NCBI RefSeq assembly: GCF_900176885.1
Contig: NZ_LT839648.1
Coordinates: 2,006,377-2,070,376, forward strand
Length of the DNA stretch: 64,000 nucleotides
Direction of reading: 5' to 3'
Source of the DNA: Oceanobacillus senegalensis
Lineage (GTDB): Bacteria; Bacillota; Bacilli; Bacillales; Amphibacillaceae
Under the pieces are notes generated by a model that saw nothing but the letters and a program-made list of their open reading frames with translations, had not been told where the DNA came from and did no database searches. Position 1 is the first letter of the stretch, and each line of letters starts with the position of its first letter. Shown here in pieces: positions 8,146 through 16,613 of this stretch. Position numbers and translations under genes: made by a program.

Positions 8146-11100
8146 ACCAATCTACCTCCTTCATTTTTCGAATAACTACATTTAAATCCCGTTGGTTACC
8201 AGTTGGACCATAATAGTTAAACCCATAACTTAATTGCGCATATCCACCAATCATATGGGTGGGTTTTACATGGATCTTGGTAGGACTATTATGTGTACCT
8301 CCACGATTCTTCGTTAGCTTCGTTCCTGGTGTATGAATATGACGATCCTGGGCGTGGTGCATAAATGCCATTGTTCTCGGTATACGGTGAGAAACAACCG
8401 CCCTCGCTACTACAACCCCATTTCGGTTAAAGCATTCTATCCAATCATTATCTTCTACATCAATATCAGCTGCATCTTCTTTATTCAGCCACACGGTTGG
8501 ACCACCACGGAATAGATTTAACATTGGCTGTGAATCGAAATACATACTATGGACGGACCATTTATTATGAGGTGTCAGATAATTTAATGTTATTTCTTTT
8601 CCTTCTTTATCCGGACGATTGGAACGAAATGGTTTATCATTCAAGATTGGTTTAAATATAGCAAATGATTCACCAAATTCCTTCATCATCTCGTGATCAA
8701 GAAAGTATGATTGTCTACCTGTAATCGTCCTAAATGGAATCATTCTTTCAATATTGGTTGTAAATGGAGAATACCTTCTTCCACCTTTTTCCGAACCACT
8801 AAATGCTGGTGACGTGATGACAGTTTTTGGTTGGGCAGTGATATTATCAAATGTAAATAACTCTTCTTCCCTTTCCGTAGCCAAATCTTTTAACTCAAGA
8901 TTTGTCTGTTTCTCTAGTGCCTCCCATGCTCTTACAGCAACTTTTCCATTTGTTGTGGAAGAAAGCATTAATACTGCATCACAAGCATCTCTTGCACTCG
9001 AAATATCTGGACAACCATCTGTAATCGTTCCATTTTGTACGGTACCAAATGTACGTTTGGCCTGTTCATATTCTTTTTCCATATTCCAGTTAATCCCTTT
9101 TGTTCCATAAGGCCCCTTCGCAATGTTTGGTCCGAGTGCTGTCATTTTATTGTAAATTTGCTTAAAATCACGCTCTACAACATGGATTTGTGGCATAGTT
9201 TTCCCTGGAATAGGTTCACATTCCCCTTTTGACCAGTCTCTTATCTCACCAAAGGCCTGAGACATTTCTGCTGTTGTATCATGATTTAATGGGGTTGCAA
9301 CAATTTCTTTAATTGTATCCATATCAAGTTCTTCTGCTAAATCGGATACGCCCTTTGCAACAGCTTTAAAAATATCCCAATCTGATTTAGCTTCCCAGGG
9401 TGACGTGATTGCTGGATTAAATGGATGTACAAATGGATGCATATCCGTACTTGATAAATCATACTTTTCATACCATGTTGATGCAGGCAAAATTACATCA
9501 GAGTATAGTGCTGTACCCGCCATCCTAAAATCAAGATTGATAAGGAGATCGACTTTTCCTTCCGGTGCTTCTTCTCGCCACTCTATTTCTTTTGGACGAA
9601 TACTGTCTTCATCCGAATTAAGGAGTCCATGTGATGCACCTAATAAATGTTTAAGGAAATACTCGTGTCCTTTTCCAGAACTGGAAATTAAGTTTGCTCT
9701 CCAAACAAATAAATTTCTAGGGAAGTTAACTGGATTGTCAGGATCTTCAATAGCAAATTGTAGTTTCTTCTCTTTTAGTTGTTTTGCAACATAATTTCCA
9801 ATTTCTTCTGTTGTTTCATTGCCTGCTTCAATAGCCTCGTTATATAAATCAATTCCATTTTTAGTAAACGTTGGGTAAGATGGTAGCCATCCTAATCGTG
9901 CTGCTAATACGTTATAATCACCTGGATGATCATATCTTGCTTTTTCTACTGTAGCACTGGCAAGTTCCGATAATGGAGTTTCTTCATAACGCCACTGGTC
10001 TGTTGCAAAATAGAAAAAGGAAGTACCGTTTTGGAATTTCGCAGGACCTCCCCAGTCCTTAGCTGATTGAATCGTAGCCCAACCTTCTGCAGGTCGAAGT
10101 TTTTCTTGTCCTACATAGTGGGCCCAGCCACCACCATTAACACCTTGTGCACCAACCATAAGGATTAGATTTACAACTGCACGATAAATGGTGTCTGAGT
10201 TATACCAATGGTTAATTCCAGCTCCCATAATAATCATGGAGCGCCCCTTCGTATCGATAGCATTTTGAGCAAATTCACGGGCAATTTTAATAACTAAATG
10301 ACGATCCACCCCAGTTATTTCCTCTTGCCATGCTGGGGAAAATGGTGCGATTTCATCATAGGAACTTGCAGCCTCACCGCCTAGTCCACGATCAATGCCA
10401 TAGTTAGCAAGCATTAAATCATAGACTGTTGCAACATATTCGGTTTTGCCGTCTACCTCAACCTTTTTAACCGGAACGGCACGTTTTAATACTTTTTTCT
10501 CCCTAGCATCGAAGTATGGCATATCGACATGTACTACTTCATCTTCCATACCTAGAAAACTTAATATTGGCTCAATGTTTTCATTGGTATTTTCATCAAT
10601 CAGTTTTAGATTCCATTTTCCTTTTTTGTCCCAGCGTGAACCCATGGTACCTTGTGGAATAGAAAATCCCTCCGTACGTTTGTTATACATAGCTGGTTTC
10701 CATTCATTATTATCTATATCCATACCTAAGTCCTTCGCATGGAAGAATCGATCTGCTATAAACTTGCCATTCTCTTTTTTCAAAAGAACGGAGAATGGGA
10801 AATCCGTATATTGTTTTGCATAGTCCTCAAAATAAGGTGTGTTGTTTTTATCGTAAAATTCATTTAATATAACATGGCCCATTGCCATTGCTAAAGCACC
10901 ATCTGTCCCTTGTCTAACAGATAACCAGTCATCAGCAAATTTTGTTGATTCTGCATAATCCGGGCTCACAGAAACTACTTTGGTCCCTTTGTACCTTGCC
11001 TCAACTAGAAAGTGAGCATCAGGTGTGCGTGTCATTGGTACATTGGAACCCCAGGTCATGATATAGCCGGAGTTAAACCAGTCAGAGCTTTCTGGTACAT

Positions 11101-11818
11101 CTGTTTGATCCCCCCAAATTTGTGGAGAAGCTGGTGGTAAGTCAGCATACCAATCGTAAAAACTGAGCAATTGTCCACCCATTAAATGTAAAAAGCGACT
11201 ACCAGCTGCGTAACTAATCATCGACATTGCTGGAATTGGAGAAAATCCAACATTACGATCCGGTCCATATTTCAAAGTAGTGTATAGTGTGGATGCTGCC
11301 ACAAGCTTAGTCACTTCTTCCCAATCAGCTCGAACCAGCCCGCCTTTACCTCTTGCTTGTTTATAAAAAGCTGCTTTTTCCTTATCCTCTACAATACTTT
11401 TCCATGCCTCTAATGGATTATCATAGACTTCAAGCGCTTCTTTCCACATATTCAGTAACCTTTTACGAACGTATGGATATTTCACACGTAAAGGACTGTA
11501 TATATACCAAGAGAAACTTGCACCCCTTGGACATCCACGTGGTTCAAACTCCGGCATATCAGGTCCAGTAGTAGGATAATCTAATGCTTGCCCTTCCCAT
11601 GTGACAATTCCATCTTTTACGTATATATTCCAGCTGCATGAACCCGTACAGTTTACACCATGTGTAGATCGGATTACCTTGTCATGCTGCCATCTTCTTC
11701 GATATACATTCTCCCAATCACGATTACCCTCTTGTAATTGGCTATGATTATTTGAATATGTTTCTTTCGGCTTCAAGTAATTCATTCGTTGCCATAGTGG
11801 AGATGATTTCTTTTTCAT
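8135..11818 (-). CDS. narG: Respiratory nitrate reductase alpha subunit NarG (copy 1)
   Basis: NarG is the catalytic molybdenum subunit that reduces nitrate to nitrite on the cytoplasmic side. The 1227 residues are full length. The N-terminal FS0 cluster ligands are H53, C57 and C61 in THGVNCTGSCSW, with C96 in the following GCPRGAS. The YDWYADLPPA segment (221-230) carries the aspartate that ligates molybdenum in this subgroup. No twin-arginine signal is seen, which fits a cytoplasm-facing enzyme. The start is ATG, preceded by GGAGGG. Transcription is probably driven by the Fnr-box promoter at 11889-11904. A paralogue lies at 16603-20283. Confidence 0.97.
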   Translation of the reverse strand: MKKKSSPLWQRMNYLKPKETYSNNHSQLQEGNRDWENVYRRRWQHDKVIRSTHGVNCTGSCSWNIYVKDGIVTWEGQALDYPTTGPDMPEFEPRGCPRGASFSWYIYSPLRVKYPYVRKRLLNMWKEALEVYDNPLEAWKSIVEDKEKAAFYKQARGKGGLVRADWEEVTKLVAASTLYTTLKYGPDRNVGFSPIPAMSMISYAAGSRFLHLMGGQLLSFYDWYADLPPASPQIWGDQTDVPESSDWFNSGYIMTWGSNVPMTRTPDAHFLVEARYKGTKVVSVSPDYAESTKFADDWLSVRQGTDGALAMAMGHVILNEFYDKNNTPYFEDYAKQYTDFPFSVLLKKENGKFIADRFFHAKDLGMDIDNNEWKPAMYNKRTEGFSIPQGTMGSRWDKKGKWNLKLIDENTNENIEPILSFLGMEDEVVHVDMPYFDAREKKVLKRAVPVKKVEVDGKTEYVATVYDLMLANYGIDRGLGGEAASSYDEIAPFSPAWQEEITGVDRHLVIKIAREFAQNAIDTKGRSMIIMGAGINHWYNSDTIYRAVVNLILMVGAQGVNGGGWAHYVGQEKLRPAEGWATIQSAKDWGGPAKFQNGTSFFYFATDQWRYEETPLSELASATVEKARYDHPGDYNVLAARLGWLPSYPTFTKNGIDLYNEAIEAGNETTEEIGNYVAKQLKEKKLQFAIEDPDNPVNFPRNLFVWRANLISSSGKGHEYFLKHLLGASHGLLNSDEDSIRPKEIEWREEAPEGKVDLLINLDFRMAGTALYSDVILPASTWYEKYDLSSTDMHPFVHPFNPAITSPWEAKSDWDIFKAVAKGVSDLAEELDMDTIKEIVATPLNHDTTAEMSQAFGEIRDWSKGECEPIPGKTMPQIHVVERDFKQIYNKMTALGPNIAKGPYGTKGINWNMEKEYEQAKRTFGTVQNGTITDGCPDISSARDACDAVLMLSSTTNGKVAVRAWEALEKQTNLELKDLATEREEELFTFDNITAQPKTVITSPAFSGSEKGGRRYSPFTTNIERMIPFRTITGRQSYFLDHEMMKEFGESFAIFKPILNDKPFRSNRPDKEGKEITLNYLTPHNKWSVHSMYFDSQPMLNLFRGGPTVWLNKEDAADIDVEDNDWIECFNRNGVVVARAVVSHRIPRTMAFMHHAQDRHIHTPGTKLTKNRGGTHNSPTKIHVKPTHMIGGYAQLSYGFNYYGPTGNQRDLNVVIRKMKEVDWFED

Positions 11819-11861
11819 CGTTGTCCCTCCAATTAAATTGCTTTGTTTACTCTATATTTAC

Positions 11862-11904
11862 ATTTAACCATGCCATTTTTTTACTTGATGTGAAAAATGT
11901 CACA
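11862..11904 (-). promoter_or_regulatory. Fnr-box promoter of narGHJI-1
   Basis: A perfect palindrome, TGTGA-AAAATG-TCACA, lies at 11889-11904, with its centre 78 bases ahead of the narG start. A TTAAAT -10-like hexamer at 11862-11867 puts the start site near 11855, so the box sits at about -41.5. This is the position at which Bacillus Fnr activates. The box and spacing are read directly; activation under oxygen limitation is inferred from the known Fnr consensus. Confidence 0.88.
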
Positions 11905-12254
11905 TTGGAGATAACTGTCATTAATTGGTCACAAAAATACATATTCTTTCTGCTTTTATAGAAAATTACTATTGAGATCTTTTTTAAGGCTTCTTGTGAA
12001 TTTTATAGTTTCTTTCTTCTTATTTGAAAGAAGATGCGCAATAACTCTAAAAATCAAGATAGTATAATAATACCGATACGTAAATACATCGACGTGCTAT
12101 TCACAGGACAAGGAAGGCTTCGTGAGCATGACATCTTCGTTAGAAAATCGGATAGTATTTTCAAGGAGGCAACTGCACTCCATTCCAATTCACTATTCAA
12201 TATGTGAATAAATTTTTGACATAAATAGAAGGTGTGTGATGTTTAGCACCAACC

Positions 12255-12416
12255 AGCGAAGGAATACACGAAGACTCAAGTGGGATGAAAAGCCTAGGTG
12301 AGACTACGGAGCATTAGCTCGGAGGAGGCTCAGCAGCTCCCACGGAAAGCGTAGTGTATTTCCGCAGCGGTATTTAAGCTCCAGATTTCAGGTGAAGTTA
12401 CTGCGCATTCTATATA
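12255..12416. repeat. Dispersed intergenic repeat B, full-length copy
   Basis: A GC-richer block of about 160 bases starts with GGAATACACGAAGACTC, contains GGAGGAGGCTCAGCAGC and ends with GTGTATTTCCGCAGCGG and a TTACTGCGCATTC tail. The two ends are partly complementary, so it can fold into a long hairpin. The right 75 bases are nearly identical, inverted, to 44121-44197, and a degraded copy lies at 23694-23765. It resembles intergenic repeats widespread in Bacillaceae. No coding capacity is evident. Confidence 0.75.
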
Positions 12417-12446
12417 TTTTGTGAAAAAAAAATTAAAAATAAAAAA

Positions 12447-12469
12447 GTCCTTCATCTAAAATGAAGGAC
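12447..12469 (-). terminator. Terminator after the TehA-like gene
   Basis: The stem GTCCTTCAT / ATGAAGGAC has a five-base loop and is followed on the minus strand by a T-run (complement of AAAAAA at 12441-12446). The A-rich other flank may allow bidirectional use. Confidence 0.88.
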
Positions 12470-12504
12470 AAAAATTATATCTGTATTTTTCCATAAAATG
12501 TGCA

Positions 12505-13566
12505 TTAAACCAAATTCCTTTTTTGTACTAATTCTTCTGTTATCAATCGAGATCTTATATATACCACTATCTGGCCAAGTAACGCAAGTAGGACGATCCA
12601 TGCCCAGAATGGCATAAAAACATGCTGAAAATTATCTAACCATGTAGGCATCGGATAGTATGGGTTAACCTGCATCACAGAAGTAAATGCATAAAACATA
12701 CCAAATGTAAAGTTTCGTGACCATTGCGTGACATTGTATTTAAATACCCCTTCTTTCCATCCATATACTTTAATACGTTTAATGGCCCGGATAATCTCAA
12801 GTACTTCAACGATAACAATTAAAATGAAAATAATAATCCAAAGTATGATTGCGAATAAAGTAGTAAACGTATTGGAAGAAACAATAGCTAAACCAGTAAT
12901 GGACAATGCTCCGTGAATAATACAATTTGTATTTGTCCAATCATCAACAAGAGTCCAGCCATTTTGTCTTATATAACGATTTATTATTAAGACCATCCCT
13001 AGTATATAGAAGAATACACCTAACATAATTATAGAGCTTGAAATGATTTTAGGTAATTCAAAAAAGACATTATTTAATAACACAATAATGGACTGGGTTC
13101 CAACTGCTGACAATAAAACGACTCCATGCGCTGGAAAATTCTGATGGTCGAAAAATAGTTGTTTAAAGTTGTAAAAACAATTGACTAAGAAAAATAAAAA
13201 CAAAAACGTATTTAAAATGCCCATGGCCTGAGTAACAGGTAAAATTTCAGGAAAATACTTAAGAAATACATTACATAATACTGACACACCAGCTATCCAA
13301 GTCCCTATTGCAAATGAATTAACCGGGTGTTTTAAAAATGGAATAAGAAAATCACGGTGTACAAATTGAATAGATAATCGAGAATAAATGAAAATCCAAG
13401 CTAAAAGTAAAAGAAATGCTAAATAAACGCCTACATCCTTATCTAAAAAAGGAAATGCCTGTACAGCACCAATTAGGAAAATCCCGTTTGCCATTATAAT
13501 GGCACCTGAGGCTGGCGCTATTTTCTTATACTTACCTTTTAATAACATATTTTCACTTCCTATCAA
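12505..13566 (-). CDS. TehA/SLAC1-type anion channel (TDT family), Fnr-controlled
   Basis: The 353 residues form about ten hydrophobic helices with the TDT-family look: an N-terminal PASGAIIMANG segment, a helix followed by FLKHPVNSFAIGTW, and regularly spaced short loops. Related proteins (TehA, Mae1, plant SLAC1) conduct nitrate, chloride, malate or tellurite-related anions. It lies between the two nar operons, where other bacteria carry NarK. It has its own Fnr box 49 bases upstream and its own terminator. Nitrate or nitrite movement is therefore a reasonable inference. The substrate is not shown by sequence. Confidence 0.72.
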   Translation of the reverse strand: MIGSENMLLKGKYKKIAPASGAIIMANGIFLIGAVQAFPFLDKDVGVYLAFLLLLAWIFIYSRLSIQFVHRDFLIPFLKHPVNSFAIGTWIAGVSVLCNVFLKYFPEILPVTQAMGILNTFLFLFFLVNCFYNFKQLFFDHQNFPAHGVVLLSAVGTQSIIVLLNNVFFELPKIISSSIIMLGVFFYILGMVLIINRYIRQNGWTLVDDWTNTNCIIHGALSITGLAIVSSNTFTTLFAIILWIIIFILIVIVEVLEIIRAIKRIKVYGWKEGVFKYNVTQWSRNFTFGMFYAFTSVMQVNPYYPMPTWLDNFQHVFMPFWAWIVLLALLGQIVVYIRSRLITEELVQKRNLV

Positions 13567-13587
13567 GTAACTTTTCTACCTACTCAT

Positions 13588-13630
13588 AAGTTAACACATT
13601 TTTATTGTCTAGCATGTGAAAAATGTCACT
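13588..13630 (-). promoter_or_regulatory. Fnr-box promoter of the TehA-like gene
   Basis: The box TGTGA-AAAATG-TCACT lies at 13615-13630, with its centre 56 bases before the start codon. A TAACTT -10-like hexamer lies at 13588-13593, which gives a start site near 13581 and a -41.5 box. The spacer is identical to that of the narG-1 box. Confidence 0.85.
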
Positions 13631-13768
13631 TGTTATTTTATCTTATTCTTAGTTAACGAATCAAGACAATGTTTAAGGTTATACTATCCATTTCTACCAT
13701 GCAATATTTAATATACAAAAAGAATCAGAAGCATGTAATTTGCTTCTGATTCAATATATAATGCGGTA

Positions 13769-14467
13769 CTAAGATTCTTGTCTTTGATATTCATCCCTTG
13801 CCCTGTATTGTTGAGGCGCTCTTGATGGATACCGGATTGGGAAGCTAAAGATATGAACCAATCTCGTAAACGGAATCGTCGCAAAGAACGCAAATGCGGA
13901 GGCAACATGCAACTTGAATATAAATGGTACCCCGCTCATTAATTCGAATTTGGGCATGAGTACAAAAAGACTGCGAAACCATGGACCAATGGTTTCACGG
14001 TATTCATACTCAATCACGGTGGTATTAAAAATGACAGTCATATATGTTCCTGTACCAGCAACAAATAATAAGGCTAATACGGAAAAGAAATCAGCAAATC
14101 CAGCTTTTATCCGAACTGGGTCAATGGTTATTTTTCTAATTAGAAGAATAACTAGTCCAGCAACAACCATTAATCCTGCTAATCCACCACCCCATATCGC
14201 TCCGAAATGGTATAGGTGATCGGAAATACCTATGCTTTGATAAAATTCCATCGGAATAACCATCCCCATCACATGTCCAATAAATGCGAAGACAATTCCA
14301 TAGTGAAAAAGTGGTGAGCCTATTCGTAGCCATTTTTTTTCAAAAAAATTCGTTGATGGAGCAGCCCATGTTAGCTGTCTAAATGTATGTCGGTAAAGGA
14401 GACCAACAATCATAATAGTTCCGGTAATATACGGGAATATGACCCACCAAAAAATATCGGCCATCAT
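13769..14467 (-). CDS. narI: Respiratory nitrate reductase gamma subunit NarI (copy 2)
   Basis: This is the second diheme cytochrome b subunit, 232 residues with five membrane helices. Axial histidines are H55 and H65 in FHYGIVFAFIGH, and H187 and H205 in KLHVA and RLVHIF. The alignment with copy 1 is clear throughout, but the loops differ, so the duplication is not recent. It ends the narGHJI-2 operon. It lies about 200 bases upstream of the separately promoted anion-channel gene. Confidence 0.95.
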   Translation of the reverse strand: MMADIFWWVIFPYITGTIMIVGLLYRHTFRQLTWAAPSTNFFEKKWLRIGSPLFHYGIVFAFIGHVMGMVIPMEFYQSIGISDHLYHFGAIWGGGLAGLMVVAGLVILLIRKITIDPVRIKAGFADFFSVLALLFVAGTGTYMTVIFNTTVIEYEYRETIGPWFRSLFVLMPKFELMSGVPFIFKLHVASAFAFFATIPFTRLVHIFSFPIRYPSRAPQQYRARDEYQRQES

Positions 14468-14505
14468 AACCCTCCTTTTAGAAAGTAATTGGATGCCTTA
14501 ACCTA

Positions 14506-15108
14506 TCATTGATACATGATAGGATAAGGCAGTTCTTCTAAGTCTGCTTTTTCTCTTCCTGCTTCCAATTGCTTCATTTCTTCTTTTGTAGGAGTAGGAA
14601 ATACATGCTTTACTAACATTTCTAGTATTTTCGCGTATGGGTTTTCCTTGTTTATGTTTTCAAGCATGTACGTAATTGCTACAGCTACACGCTTGGTCAA
14701 ACGTTCTGTGTCGGGTTTATTAGGTGCAACAGCTAGAAATTCAAGTAACATAGGAATATAATCTACCAACTCTTCTCCGACACGTTCAAATCCAGATTGA
14801 TTGATTACTTTCTGCAATTTAATTAATGCAGCTCCTCTTTTATTACTATCGCCAAGTTCATGTGCTGTTAAATAAAGACCAAGCCTGGATTTTAAATCAA
14901 AGGTCTCCACATATAATTCCTGTATTTCTGTTGAACCTAATCGAGTTAGAGGTGTATAGGCGTGCAGTAATTCCTCTCTAAGTAAAGTTTCCTCAATCGT
15001 TTCTTCTATTAATTTTTTTATATCATTCTTTACCTTATCGAAATCCTCAGATGGATACCCGAGTAATCTTGAAGCCATCACAAGTACAACCCGTTGCTCC
15101 TGTTTCAT
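14506..15108 (-). CDS. narJ: Nitrate reductase assembly chaperone NarJ (copy 2)
   Basis: This 200-residue helical chaperone carries the family signature DYIPMLLEFLAVAP (about 114-127) and serves Mo-bisMGD insertion into NarG-2. Its start overlaps the narH-2 stop by four bases, a sign of translational coupling. It is longer at the C-terminus than copy 1, with an acidic and lysine-rich tail. The N-terminal thirds of the two paralogues are poorly conserved, which fits chaperones dedicated to their own NarG. Confidence 0.92.
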   Translation of the reverse strand: MKQEQRVVLVMASRLLGYPSEDFDKVKNDIKKLIEETIEETLLREELLHAYTPLTRLGSTEIQELYVETFDLKSRLGLYLTAHELGDSNKRGAALIKLQKVINQSGFERVGEELVDYIPMLLEFLAVAPNKPDTERLTKRVAVAITYMLENINKENPYAKILEMLVKHVFPTPTKEEMKQLEAGREKADLEELPYPIMYQ

Positions 15109-16613
15109 AGTTTGTCTCTCACTTTCATCATTCCGAATGTTGGGTTCATCCCTTCCGGTGGTGCTAAATCCTCAAGACTACATGAACCTTGTTTATAATG
15201 TAAATCATCATCCATTTCCCTGCGTCCAGTTGGAATCACATACCGTTCATCATATTTTGCAATTCCTAATAATCTTGCCATTTCTTCAATTTCCTCGGGA
15301 CTCGTATTTGCCTGTTTGACTAATTCACTTTGTTTAAATTCATCAATACCACCAACTGTTTTTCCACGCATATATACTCTCATTGCCGATAATTTTAACA
15401 GTACCTTGCGAATCACCTCTGTATCATCTGCAGATAAAATGGAAGCCAGGTATTCCATAGGGATACGCATTTGATCAACAGCTGGAATGTATCCATCTGT
15501 ATTTAATTCATCCTCATTTGTAATGTGATTCATGATTGGGCTAAGTGGCGGTACATACCAAACCATAGGCATGGTCCGATACTCAGGATGTAACGGTAAT
15601 GCAATTTTCCATTTCATTGCCATTTTATAAACTGGGGACTCCTTCGCCGCTTCTAACCAAGCATCCGTAATCCCAGCTTCTCTTGCTTTTTCTTGGACAA
15701 CTTCATCAAATGGATCAAGAAAACAATCAAGTTGTGCCTCGTATAAATCCTGTGGATCTTCAACAGATGCAGCTGCCTTAACTTTATCCGCATCATATAA
15801 TACAACACCGATATAACGTATTCGTCCAACACAAGTTTCCGAGCAAATTGTTGGAAGTCCAGCTTCTGTCCTTGGATAGCAGAAGTTACACTTTTCCGCC
15901 TTATGGGTATTCCAGTTATAGTATACCTTATGATAAGGGCAACCATTCTGGCAAAATCTCCACCCACGACATGCATCATGGTCAACTAGGACAATTCCAT
16001 CCTCATCACGCTTATATAATGCACCTGTAGGACAAGAAGCTACACAAGATGGATTTAGGCAATGTTCACAAATACGTGGCAAATACATCATAAATGTTTT
16101 TTCATATTCTGTTTTTATATGATCTTGCATTTTTTCCACGTTAGGATCACGCGCAACATTTTCACTACCGCCTGCTAAATCATCATCCCAATTTGACCCC
16201 CATTCCGGTTTATCCATATACTTCCCAGTTATTTGGGATACTGGTCTTGCAACAGGGAGGTTATCACTTTTCGGACTGTGAATTAAATGATCATAATCAT
16301 GGGTCCATGGCTCATAAAAGTCTTCCATCTCAGCCATGTTCGGATTATAGAAAATATTAGCAAGCTTTGATATAGGGCCTCCAGCACGTAGCTTTAATTT
16401 TCCATTTCTTAATTCCCAACCTCCCTTATAACGCTCTGTATCCTCCCATCGTTTTGGATATCCTACACCTGGACGAGTTTCTACATTATTAAACCACATG
16501 TATTCCGTGCCAGGGCGATTAGTCCACGTGTTTTTACACGTAACCGAACATGTATGACAACCAATACATTTATCTAAGTGCATGACCATTGCTACCTGTG
16601 CTTTAATCCTCAA
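15105..16613 (-). CDS. narH: Respiratory nitrate reductase beta subunit NarH (copy 2)
   Basis: This is a 502-residue ferredoxin-like subunit with the same four cysteine groups as copy 1: C16, C19, C22, C26; a group beginning at C181; C214, W217, C220, C224; and C241, C244, C256, C260. Trp217 again marks the 3Fe-4S centre. The start is TTG at 16613, inside the end of narG-2 and behind a GAGGAGG site, exactly as in copy 1. The C-terminal 20 residues differ from copy 1 and lack its terminal Cys-Gly motifs. Confidence 0.96.
   Translation of the reverse strand: MRIKAQVAMVMHLDKCIGCHTCSVTCKNTWTNRPGTEYMWFNNVETRPGVGYPKRWEDTERYKGGWELRNGKLKLRAGGPISKLANIFYNPNMAEMEDFYEPWTHDYDHLIHSPKSDNLPVARPVSQITGKYMDKPEWGSNWDDDLAGGSENVARDPNVEKMQDHIKTEYEKTFMMYLPRICEHCLNPSCVASCPTGALYKRDEDGIVLVDHDACRGWRFCQNGCPYHKVYYNWNTHKAEKCNFCYPRTEAGLPTICSETCVGRIRYIGVVLYDADKVKAAASVEDPQDLYEAQLDCFLDPFDEVVQEKAREAGITDAWLEAAKESPVYKMAMKWKIALPLHPEYRTMPMVWYVPPLSPIMNHITNEDELNTDGYIPAVDQMRIPMEYLASILSADDTEVIRKVLLKLSAMRVYMRGKTVGGIDEFKQSELVKQANTSPEEIEEMARLLGIAKYDERYVIPTGRREMDDDLHYKQGSCSLEDLAPPEGMNPTFGMMKVRDKL

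Larger units (their letters stand above)
11819..12446. other. Intergenic region between narG-1 promoter and anion-channel terminator
   Basis: This gene-free stretch of about 630 bases holds the narG-1 promoter and Fnr box on its left and a full-length copy of dispersed repeat B at 12255-12416. It also holds a short GC-richer segment around 12106-12145 that resembles degraded repeat sequence. No convincing open reading frame is visible. Confidence 0.7.
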
